From positions 2,790,001-2,854,000 of the forward strand of contig JAZGUH010000002.1 of assembly GCA_037893225.1 (NCBI GenBank): a stretch of 64,000 nucleotides of DNA. Reading direction: 5' to 3'. The notes below the pieces were generated by a model. It made no database searches, was not told the origin of the DNA, and saw only the letters and a list, made by a program, of their open reading frames with translations. How positions within the stretch are numbered: the stretch's first letter is position 1; each line of letters starts with the position of its first letter. Positions 23,033-34,527 of the stretch are shown one piece after another. This DNA is from Hippasteria phrygiana (taxonomy: Eukaryota > Echinodermata > Asteroidea > Valvatida > Goniasteridae). Made by a program: the position numbers and the translations under genes.

Positions 23033-26000
23033 GGAAAAGCCCTATGTTCTTAAAAACATAGACCTCTAGTTTCTTCTTCTTCTTCTTCTTCTTCTTTTAG
23101 TTCTGACCAAAATCCCATAGACTTTGTACACGAATTTTCTGCGCGGCACTTTAGGTCTTAAAAAACTTCAGATCTTAACCAAACTTACCTCAAACATAGA
23201 CCCTAAGCTGAAATAGTATGTCGAAGAGTGACGTCATGATGACGTCATCACGTGTCACGTGACGTCATCTTAAAGGTGCGTTTTTCAAGGGCCCATATCT
23301 AGAGAACGGTAGGTCCGATTTCCTTCAAACCTGATATGTTGGTAGGCTAGCTCGTGTTATAGATGAAATTTGAGGTGACGTCAAGATGACGTCATCATAC
23401 GATTTTATAGTAATTTTTAAGTTTTTGAAATTCAAAGTTTCTTAAAGCCATATCTCATCAACAGAACATGCTAAATTCAAAATTCTTTTTGTAATAGCTT
23501 TGTTAGCTCCTATATTCTTTCACATACATTTGAAAAATGTGTGACGTCATCATGACGTCATCAAAAATGTGCATTTCTGAAACACACATAAGGGTACGTC
23601 CGATCGTCATAAAAATTAGTGGGTAGGTAGATAGTGCTACTAGCATGTAAAATGCGAGGTGACGTCATGATGACGTCATCGGCTGATTTTCTGTGAATTT
23701 TTTAGTTCTATCCCAAATCCCATAGACTTTGTACACGAATTTTGTAAGTGGCACTTTGGTCACTAAACAACCTCGGATCTTAATCAGACTTAACACAAAC
23801 ATAGACCCTCAGCTGAAAATGTAAGCCGAAACGTGACGTCATGATGACGTCATCACGTGTCATGTGACGTCATCTTAAATGTGCATTTTTCTAGGGCCTA
23901 TATCTAGAGAACGGTAGGTCCGATTGCCTTCAAACCTGGTATGTTGGTATGGTAGCTCGTGTTATAGATGAAAATTAAGGTGACGTCATGATCACGTCAT
24001 CATACGATTTTACAGTAATATTAAAGTTTTTGAACTTCAAAGTTTCTTAAAGCCATATCTCACCAACAGAACATGCTAAATTCAAAATTCTTTTTGTAAT
24101 AGCTTTGTTAGCTCCTATATTCTTTCACATACATTTGAAAAATGTGTGACGTCATCATGACGTCATCAAAAATGTGCATTTCTGAAACACACATAAGGGT
24201 ACGTCCGATCGTCATAAAAATTAGTGGGTAGGTAGATAGTGCTACTAGCATGTAAAATCCGAGGTGACGTCATGATGACGTCATCGACTGATTTTCTGTG
24301 AATTTTTTAGTTCTATCCCAAATCCCATAGACTTTGTACACGAATTTTGTAAGTGGCACTTTGGTCACTAAACAACCTCGGATCTTAATCAGACTTAACA
24401 CAAACATAGACCCTAAGCTGAAAATGTAAGCCGAAACGTGACGTCATGATGACGTCATCACGTGTCATGTGACGTCATCTTAAATGTGCATTTTTCAAGA
24501 GCCTATATCTAGAGAACGGTAGGTCCGATTGCCTTCAAACCTGGTATGTTGGTATGGTAGCTCGTGTTATAGATGAAAATTAAGGTGACGTCATGATGAC
24601 GTCATCATACGATTTTACAGGAATATTAAAGTTTTTCAACTTCAAAGTTTCTTAAAGCCATATCTCACCAACAGAACATGCTAAATTCAAAATTCTTTTT
24701 GTAATAGCTTTGTTAGCTCCTATATTCTTTCACATACATTTGAAAAATGTGTGACGTCATCATGACGTCATCAAAAATGTGCATTTCTGAAACACACATA
24801 AGGGTACGTCCGATCGTCATAAAAATTGGTGGGTAGGTAGATAGTGCCACTAGCATGCAAAATCCGAAGTGACGTCATGATGACGTCATCGGCTGATTTT
24901 TTATGAATTTGTAAATGTTTCAAATTTCATTGTACTCTTAAAATGTTGCACTTCTTCAAATGCCATGAACTTCAAACTTGGCATATGCATTGACTATCTA
25001 CTCGAGATGGGTGCTGAATCATGACGTCATGATGACGTCATCACATGTCACGTGACGTCATCTTAAATTTGCATTTTTGAAGGCCCTATATCTATTTTTT
25101 TTCTGCTTCTTATTTTAGTTCTATCCCAAATCCCATAGACTTTGTGCATAGATTTTCTGATCGGCACTTTTGTCATCAAACAACATCAAATCTTAGTCAG
25201 AGTTAGCATAGGTATAGACCCTGATGCAAAGTCGTGCCGCGAAGAGTGACGTCATAATGACGTCTTCGTGTGGCATGTAACATGAACTTAAAGGTCACGT
25301 TTGGAGTACGAAATGTTAATCATAAAATAATCTCAGATCTTAAACTTAGCAAAGACATAGACCTTCTGATACTTTATGTTAAATAAAAAAGAAAAAAAGG
25401 AAAAGCCATGCGTATGTTTACAACAGACGCACATTTTTTGGCGTTTCCGCTACAGCAGGAAAGCCTTTGTTTTTGTTCTGTTCGCGCGATTGTGTAGTTT
25501 AGTACACTTTCGCCCAGGCATGAACACAATCTACTTGAAAATTGTTCGTTTTGCCACATTCAGAACAAAGGGCCACGTCGAAGAACATCTGCAGGGGTTT
25601 TTTGGAGTGAAATCGTTAGCTAAGAGGTAACAAAATACGTGATTGCGCAATACCCAGCTTTACACGGATATATAGCTGGTGGGAGAGTAGTTGACCGAGC
25701 CAAAACGTGACACAACGTAAGAAAATCGTATTTTCCGCCTTAAAAAACCTTTCCAAATCACAAAAGCACGTGTCATTGGGATTCAGAGAAGTCTACTTTA
25801 GTAACAAAAAAAGGCTTTTGGAATAATCAAATACTCCAGAAGCTAACATGAACACAATTAATACAGAAATCCTAAACTACACAATACCCACTATTTTGGT
25901 TTCTTCTTAAACACGAATTTTGTCTGCGGCACTTTGGTCACTAAACAACATCAGATCTTAAGCAAACTAAACCCAAACATAGACCCTAATCTGAAATTGT

Positions 26001-26461
26001 GTGCCGAAGAGTGATGTCACGATGACGTCATTATGTGTTACGTGATGTCATCTTAAAGGCTCATTTTTCAAGGGCCCATATCAAGAACCGTAAGTCCAAT
26101 TGCATTCAAACCTGGTTTGTTGGCTAAACAAGTACATGTTATAAATCAAAATTGAGGTGACGTCATAATGACGTCATCATCTGATTTTTATGGTAATTTT
26201 AAAATTTTAACGTTAAAGATTCTTAAAACCACATCTCATCAACAGAACATGTTCAATTCAAAATTCCTTTTGTAATAGCTTTGTTAGCTCGTACATTCTT
26301 TTATGTAAATGCGAAAAATTACTGAAGTCATAATGACGTCATTAAAGGCATGATTTCTTGAAAGACATATGGATAGACCATGTCTAATCGTCACGAAACT
26401 TGGTGGTTAGGTAGATTTGTCACTAGTTTACAAAATTCGAAGTGACATCATAAAAACATAT
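23033..26461 (+). repeat. Higher-order repeat 7 (3429 bp)
   Basis: Three units start at 23500, 24105 and 24710. Nearly identical to the next copy; both carry AAATGCGAGG, ACAGGAATATT, AAAATGTTGCAC, GGTGCTGAATC and GCAAACTAAACCC. A small deletion (ATATCAAGAACCG near 26080) is private to this copy. Confidence 0.87.
25277..25911 (+). repeat. CRE-free core, copy 7
   Basis: Carries GGTCACGTTTGG near 25293, a private change that creates a CACGT half E-box. Confidence 0.85.
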
Positions 26462-29400
26462 GGAAAAGCCCTATGTTCTTAAAAACATAGACCTCTAGTT
26501 TCTTCTTCTTCTTCTTCTTCTTCTTTTAGTTCTGACCAAAATCCCATAGACTTTGTACACGAATTTTCTGCGCGGCACTTTAGGTCTTAAAAAACTTCAG
26601 ATCTTAACCAAACTTACCTCAAACATAGACCCTAAGCTGAAATAGTATGTCGAAGAGTGACGTCATGATGACGTCATCACGTGTCACGTGACGTCATCTT
26701 AAAGGTGCGTTTTTCAAGGGCCCATATCTAGAGAACGGTATGTCCGATTTCCTTCAAACCTGATATGTTGGTAGGCTAGCTCGTGTTATAGATGAAATTT
26801 GAGGTGACGTCAAGATGACGTCATCATACGATTTTATAGTAATTTTTAAGTTTTTGAAATTCAAAGTTTCTTAAAGCCATATCTCATCAACAGAACATGC
26901 TAAATTCAAAATTCTTTTTGTAATAGCTTTGTTAGCTCCTATATTCTTTCACATACATTTGAAAAATGTGTGACGTCATCATGACGTCATCAAAAATGTG
27001 CATTTCTGAAACACACATAAGGGTACGTCCGATCGTCATAAAAATTAGTGGGTAGGTAGATAGTGCTACTAGCATGTAAAATGCGAGGTGACGTCATGAT
27101 GACGTCATCGGCTGATTTTCTGTGAATTTTTTAGTTCTATCCCAAATCCCATAGACTTTGTACACGAATTTTGTAAGTGGCACTTTGGTCACTAAACAAC
27201 CTCGGATCTTAATCAGACTTAACACAAACATAGACCCTCAGCTGAAAATGTAAGCCGAAACGTGACGTCATGATGACGTCATCACGTGTCATGTGACGTC
27301 ATCTTAAATGTGCATTTTTCTAGGGCCTATATCTAGAGAACGGTAGGTCCGATTGCCTTCAAACCTGGTATGTTGGTATGGTAGCTCGTGTTATAGATGA
27401 AAATTAAGGTGACGTCATGATCACGTCATCATACGATTTTACAGTAATATTAAAGTTTTTGAACTTCAAAGTTTCTTAAAGCCATATCTCACCAACAGAA
27501 CATGCTAAATTCAAAATTCTTTTTGTAATAGCTTTGTTAGCTCCTATATTCTTTCACATACATTTGAAAAATGTGTGACGTCATCATGACGTCATCAAAA
27601 ATGTGCATTTCTGAAACACACATAAGGGTACGTCCGATCGTCATAAAAATTAGTGGGTAGGTAGATAGTGCTACTAGCATGTAAAATCCGAGGTGACGTC
27701 ATGATGACGTCATCGACTGATTTTCTGTGAATTTTTTAGTTCTATCCCAAATCCCATAGACTTTGTACACGAATTTTGTAAGTGGCACTTTGGTCACTAA
27801 ACAACCTCGGATCTTAATCAGACTTAACACAAACATAGACCCTAAGCTGAAAATGTAAGCCGAAACGTGACGTCATGATGACGTCATCACGTGTCATGTG
27901 ACGTCATCTTAAATGTGCATTTTTCAAGAGCCTATATCTAGAGAACGGTAGGTCCGATTGCCTTCAAACCTGGTATGTTGGTATGGTAGCTCGTGTTATA
28001 GATGAAAATTAAGGTGACGTCATGATGACGTCATCATACGATTTTACAGGAATATTAAAGTTTTTCAACTTCAAAGTTTCTTAAAGCCATATCTCACCAA
28101 CAGAACATGCTAAATTCAAAATTCTTTTTGTAATAGCTTTGTTAGCTCCTATATTCTTTCACATACATTTGAAAAATGTGTGACGTCATCATGACGTCAT
28201 CAAAAATGTGCATTTCTGAAACACACATAAGGGTACGTCCGATCGTCATAAAAATTGGTGGGTAGGTAGATAGTGCCACTAGCATGCAAAATCCGAAGTG
28301 ACGTCATGATGACGTCATCGGCTGATTTTTTATGAATTTGTAAATGTTTCAAATTTCATTGTACTCTTAAAATGTTGCACTTCTTCAAATGCCATGAACT
28401 TCAAACTTGGCATATGCATTGACTATCTACTCGAGATGGGTGCTGAATCATGACGTCATGATGACGTCATCACATGTCACGTGACGTCATCTTAAATTTG
28501 CATTTTTGAAGGCCCTATATCTATTTTTTTTCTGCTTCTTATTTTAGTTCTATCCCAAATCCCATAGACTTTGTGCATAGATTTTCTGATCGGCACTTTT
28601 GTCATCAAACAACATCAAATCTTAGTCAGAGTTAGCATAGGTATAGACCCTGATGCAAAGTCGTGCCGCGAAGAGTGACGTCATAATGACGTCTTCGTGT
28701 GGCATGTAACATGAACTTAAAGGTCAAGTTTGGAGTACGAAATGTTAATCATAAAATAATCTCAGATCTTAAACTTAGCAAAGACATAGACCTTCTGATA
28801 CTTTATGTTAAATAAAAAAGAAAAAAAGGAAAAGCCATGCGTATGTTTACAACAGACGCACATTTTTTGGCGTTTCCGCTACAGCAGGAAAGCCTTTGTT
28901 TTTGTTCTGTTCGCGCGATTGTGTAGTTTAGTACACTTTCGCCCAGGCATGAACACAATCTACTTGAAAATTGTTCGTTTTGCCACATTCAGAACAAAGG
29001 GCCACGTCGAAGAACATCTGCAGGGGTTTTTTGGAGTGAAATCGTTAGCTAAGAGGTAACAAAATACGTGATTGCGCAATACCCAGCTTTACACGGATAT
29101 ATAGCTGGTGGGAGAGTAGTTGACCGAGCCAAAACGTGACACAACGTAAGAAAATCGTATTTTCCGCCTTAAAAAACCTTTCCAAATCACAAAAGCACGT
29201 GTCATTGGGATTCAGAGAAGTCTACTTTAGTAACAAAAAAAGGCTTTTGGAATAATCAAATACTCCAGAAGCTAACATGAACACAATTAATACAGAAATC
29301 CTAAACTACACAATACCCACTATTTTGGTTTCTTCTTAAACACGAATTTTGTCTGCGGCACTTTGGTCACTAAACAACATCAGATCTTAAGCAAACTAAA

Positions 29401-29892
29401 CCCAAACATAGACCCTAATCTGAAATTGTGTGCCGAAGAGTGATGTCACGATGACGTCATTATGTGTTACGTGATGTCATCTTAAAGGCTCATTTTTCAA
29501 GGGCCCATATCAAGAGAACCGTAAGTCCAATTGCATTCAAACCTGGTTTGTTGGCTAAACAAGTACATGTTATAAATCAAAATTGAGGTGACGTCATAAT
29601 GACGTCATCATCTGATTTTTATGGTAATTTCAAAATTGTAACGTTAAAGATTCTTAAAACCACATCTCATCAACAGAACATGTTCAATTCAAAATTCCTT
29701 TTGTAATAGCTTTGTTAGCTCGTACATTCTTTTATATAAATGCGAAAAATTACTGAAGTCATAATGACGTCATTAAAGGCATGATTTCTTGAAAGACATA
29801 TGGATAGACCATGTCTAATCGTCACGAAACTTGGTGGTTAGGTAGATTTGTCACTAGTTTACAAAATTCGAAGTGACATCATAAAAACACAT
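26462..29892 (+). repeat. Higher-order repeat 8 (3431 bp)
   Basis: Three units start at 26929, 27534 and 28139. A recent tandem duplicate of the copy before it, with private changes such as GGTATGTCCG near 26738 and CAAAATTGTAACG near 29631. Its right arm returns to the type seen elsewhere, so the duplication boundary lies within the last few hundred bases. Confidence 0.87.
28706..29340 (+). repeat. CRE-free core, copy 8
   Basis: Near-identical to copy 7 except that it reads GGTCAAGTTTGG at the start. Followed by the same GCAAACTAAACCC variant. Confidence 0.85.
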
Positions 29893-32800
29893 GGAAAAGC
29901 CCTATGTTCTTAAAAACATAGACCTCTAGTTTTTTTTTCTTCTTCTTCTTTTAGTTCTGACCAAAAGCCCATAGACTTTGTACACGAATTTTCTCCGCGG
30001 CACTTTAGGTCTTAAAAAACTTCAGATCTTAACCAAACTTACCTCAAACATAGACCCTAAGCTGAAATAGTATGTCGAAGAGTGACGTCATGATGACGTC
30101 ATCACGTGTCACGTGACGTCATCTTAAATGTGCGTTTTTCAAGGGCCCATATCTAGAGAACGGTAGGTCCGATTTCCTTCAAACCTGATATTTTGGTAGG
30201 CTAGCTCGTGTTATAGATCAAATTTGAGGTGACGTCAAGATGACGTCATCATACGATTTTATAGTAATTTTTAAGTTTTTGAAATTCAAAGTTTCTTAAA
30301 GCCATATCTCATCAACAGAACATGCTAAATTCAAAATTCTTTTTGTAATAGCTTTGTTAGCTCCTATATTCTTTCACATACATTTGAAAAATGTGTGACG
30401 TCATCATGACGTCATCAAAAATGTGCATTTCTGAAACACACATAAGGGTACGTCCGATCGTCATAAAAATTAGTGGGTAGGTAGATAGTGCTACTAGCAT
30501 GTAAAATCCGAGGTGACGTCATGATGACGTCATCGGCTGATTTTCTGTGAATTTTTTAGTTCTATCCCAAATCCCATAGACTTTGTACACGAATTTTGTA
30601 AGTGGCACTTTGGTCACTAAACAACCTCGGATCTTAATCAGACTTAACACAAACATAGACCCTCAGCTGAAAATGTAAGCCGAAACGTGACGTCATGATG
30701 ACGTCATCACGTGTCATGTGACGTCATCTTAAATGTGCATTTTTCAAGGGCCTATATCTAGAGAACGGTAGGTCCGATTGCCTTCAAACCTGGTATGTTA
30801 TGGGAGCTCGTGTTATAGATGAAAATTAAGGTGACGTCATGATGACGTCATCATACGATTTTACAGTAATATTAAAGTTTTTCAACTTCAAAGTTTCTTA
30901 AAGCCATATCTCACCAACAGAACATGCTAAATTCAAAATTCTTTTTGTAATAGCTTTGTTAGCTCCTATATTCTTTCACATACATTTGAAAAATGTGTGA
31001 CGTCATCATGACGTCATCAAAAATGTGCATTTCTGAAACACACATAAGGGTACGTCCGATCGTCATAAAAATTAGTGGGTAGGTAGATAGTGCTACTAGC
31101 ATGTAAAATCCGAGGTGACGTCATGATGACGTCATCGGCTGATTTTCTGTGAATTTTTTAGTTCTATCCCAAATCCCATAGACTTTGTACACGAATTTTG
31201 TAAGTGGCACTTTGGTCACTAAACAACCTCGGATCTTAATCAGACTTAACACAAACATAGACCCTCAGCTGAAAATGTAAGCCGAAACGTGACGTCATGA
31301 TGACGTCATCACGTGTCATGTGACGTCATCTTAAATGTGCATTTTTCTAGGGCCTATATCTAGAGAACAGTAGGTCCGATTGCCTTCAAACCTGGTATGT
31401 TGGTATGGTAGCTCGTGTTATAGATGAAAATTAAGGTGACGTCATGATCACGTCATCATACGATTTTACAGTAATATTAAAGTTTTTGAACTTCAAAGTT
31501 TCTTAAAGCCATATCTCACCAACAGAACATGCTAAATTCAAAATTCTTTTTGTAATAGCTTTGTTAGCTCCTATATTCTTTCACATACATTTGAAAAATG
31601 TGTGACGTCATCATGACGTCATCAAAAATGTGCATTTCTGAAACACACATAAGGGTACGTCCGATCGTCATAAAAATTAGTGGGTAGGTAGATAGTGCTA
31701 ATAGCATGTAAAATCCGAGGTGACGTCATGATGACGTCATCGGCTGATTTTCTGTGAATTTTTTAGTTCTATCCCAAATCCCATGGACTTTGTACACGAA
31801 TTTTGTAAGTGGCACTTTGGTCACTAAACAACCTCGGATCTTAATCAGACTTAACACAAACATAGACCCTAAGCTGAAAATGTAAGCCGAAACGTGACGT
31901 CATGATGACGTCATCACGTGTCATGTGACGTCATCTTAAATGTGCATTTTTCAAGAGCCTATATCTAGAGAACGGTAGGTCCGATTGCCTTCAAACCTGG
32001 TATGTTGGTATGGTAGCTCGTGTTATAGATGAAAATTAAGGTGACGTCATGATGACGTCATCATACGATTTTACAGTAATATTAAAGTTTTTCAACTTCA
32101 AAGTTTCTTAAAGCCATATCTCACCAACAGAACATGCTAAATTCAAAATTCTTTTTGTAATAGCTTTGTTAGCTCCTATATTCTTTCACATACATTTGAA
32201 AAATGTGTGACGTCATCATGACGTCATCAAAAATGTGCATTTCTGAAACACACATAAGGGTACGTCCGATCGTCATAAAAATTGGTGGGTAGGTAGATAG
32301 TGCCACTAGCATGCAAAATCCGAGGTGACGTCATGATGACGTCATCGACTGATTTTTTATGAATTTGTAAATGTTTCAAATTTCATTGTACTCTTAAAAT
32401 TTTGCACTTCTTCAAATGCCATGAACTTCAAACTTGGCATATGCATTGACTATCTACTCGAGATGGGTGCCGAATCATGACGTCATGATGACGTCATCAC
32501 ATGTCACGTGACGTCATCTTAAATTTGCATTTTTGAAGGCCCTATATCTATTTTTTTTCTGCTTCTTATTTTAGTTCTATCCCAAATCCCATAGACTTTG
32601 TGCATAGATTTTCTGATCGGCACTTTTGTCATCAAACAACATCGAATCTTAGTCAGAGTTAGCATAGGTATAGACCCTGATGCAAAGTCGTGCCGCGAAG
32701 AGTGACGTCATAATGACGTCTTCGTGTGGCATGTAACATGAACTTAAAGGTCAAGTTCGGAGTACGAAATGTTAATCATAAAATAATCTCAGATCTTAAA

Positions 32801-33922
32801 CTTAGCAAAGACATAGACCTTCTGATACTTTATGTTAATAAATAAAAAAGAAAAAAAGGAAAAGCCATGCGTATGTTTACAACAGACGCACATTTTTTGG
32901 CGTTTCCGCTACAGCAGGAAAGCCTTTGTTTTTGTTCTGTTCGCGCGATTGTGTAGTTTAGTACACTTTCGCCCAGGCATGAACACAATCTACTTGAAAA
33001 TTGTTCGTTTTGCCACATTCAGAACAAAGGGCCACGTCGAAGAACATCTGCAGGGGTTTTTTGGAGTGAAATCGTTAGCTAAGAGGTAACAAAATACGTG
33101 ATTGCGCAATACCCAGCTTTACACGGATATATAGCTGGTGGGAGAGTAGTTGACCGAGCCAAAACGTGACACAACGTAAGAAAATCGTATTTTCCGCCTT
33201 AAAAAACCTTTCCAAATCACAAAAGCACGTGTCATTGGGATTCAGAGAAGTCTACTTTAGTAACAAAAAAAGGCTTTTGGAATAATCAAATACTCCAGAA
33301 GCTAACATGAACACAATTAATACAGAAATCCTAAACTACACAATACCCACTATTTTGGTTTCTTCTTAAACACGAATTTTGTCTGCGGCACTTTGGTCAC
33401 TAAACAACATCAGATCTTAAGCAAACTTAACCCAAACATAGACCCTAATCTGAAATTGTGTGCCGAAGAGTGATGTCACGATGACGTCATTATGTGTTAC
33501 GTGATGTCATCTTAAAGGCTCATTTTTCAAGGGCCCATATCAAGAGAACCGTAAGTCCAATTGCATTCAAACCTGGTATGTTGGCTAAACAAGTACATGT
33601 TATAAATCAAAATTGAGGTGACGTCATAATGACGTCATCATCTGATTTTTATGGTAATTTCAAAATTTTAACGTTAAAGATTCTTAAAACCACATCTCAT
33701 TAACAGAACATGTTCAATTCCAAATTCCTTTTGTAATAGCTTTGTTAGCTCGTACATTCTTTTATATAAATGCGAAAAATTACTGAAGTCATAATGACGT
33801 CATTAAAGGCATGATTTCTTGAAAGACATATGGATAGACCATGTCTAATCGTCACGAAACTTGGTGGTTAGGTAGATTTGTCACTAGTTTACAAAATTCG
33901 AAGTGACATCATAAAAACATAT
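29893..33922 (+). repeat. Higher-order repeat 9 (4030 bp)
   Basis: Four units start at 30354, 30956, 31561 and 32166, and the core is of the TTAATAAAT type. Matches copy 2 in unit number and private variants. The main difference is at the left joint, which has a short T/TTC tract in place of the hairpin. Confidence 0.87.
32733..33370 (+). repeat. CRE-free core, copy 9
   Basis: TTAATAAAT type. This is the last core before the change of array at 33960. Confidence 0.85.
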
Positions 33923-33960
33923 GGAAAAGCCCTATGTTCTTAAAAACATAGACCTCTAGT
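33923..33960 (+). repeat. Final joint stub of region 1
   Basis: The 38 bases from GGAAAAGCC through the first hairpin to CCTCTAG(T). In every other copy the pyrimidine tract or GGCTTTTCC hairpin follows CTCTAG. Here the 3-kb array begins instead. Confidence 0.85.
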
Positions 33961-34483
33961 TTTGTCTTGCTATTGACTTAAGCAGATTATTAGAGTCATC
34001 TACCTTCTTGCGTTTTGGCACTGTTTGGTTTTTGCGATGTATAATCGACGAGATTGTTACTGATCTTGGTTGTAGTGATTCACCAAGGGAAGTGATCTTT
34101 GCAGCAATAGTCTCTGGGTTGTCAGAAGTATTATTGGTCCCAACATGAAGGATTACTCCAGAGACGTCGTGCTTGGCCGACAGCTGTATGGAGTTAGGAG
34201 CAAGATCTTCGATTTTTGCTCCGCGCATGGTATGGCACATCACTTTCTTTTACCTGCTCAATCTCCTGGGTTGTAGCCGTTTGATCATTGAGTCACCGAT
34301 AATTAGGATATCTGCATGGTTGTGTTCGCTAGGTGTGGGTGGCCGTTTTTTCATGGTAGGTGTCGGTTTCTGCTTTGTAGCGGTCAGTTTTTTTGTGCTT
34401 TTCCCGGTATTGTTCGAGCTGCTCTTGAAAGGAGGCCTTGCTTTTTGAGGGACATGGCTTGTTTGGGGGAGTACAGGACCCAT
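33961..34483 (-). pseudogene. CR1/L2-like ORF1 esterase, 3'-truncated copy
   Basis: The frame runs leftward from ATG at 34483 (strong Kozak context AAC-ATG-G). It has the esterase Ser block IIGDSMIKRL, hits the shared TAA at 34250-34252, then resumes with MRGAKIEDL and HVGTNN. It is cut off after LLKSIARQN by the boundary with region 1. The Asp/His block (DGVHLN) is therefore missing. Upstream the frame is open for 12 codons to a TAA at 34520-34522 on the minisatellite edge. Confidence 0.85.
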
Positions 34484-34527
34484 GTTTCTTGCCAGGCTGG
34501 ACTGATATATGGGTAGGGTTTAATAGT

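Larger units (their letters stand above)
1..33960. repeat. CRE-rich satellite array (region 1)
   Basis: Tandem array with a basic unit of 602-605 bp that begins TTGTTAGCTCCTATATTC. Unit starts are visible at 1, 606, 2856, 3458, 4063, 4668, 6885, 7487, 8092, 8697, 10786, 11391, 11996, 12601, 15752, 16357, 17321, 17923, 20069, 20674, 21279, 23500, 24105, 24710, 26929, 27534, 28139, 30354, 30956, 31561 and 32166. Groups of two to four units are separated by a 635-bp core without CREs and by a pyrimidine-rich joint, giving higher-order repeats. No credible coding region is seen. A centromeric or heterochromatic role is possible but only inferred. Confidence 0.95.

Noticed and set aside
1..33960. 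Telomeric repeat array
   Set aside because: No TTAGGG-type or similar short repeat runs are present at any scale.
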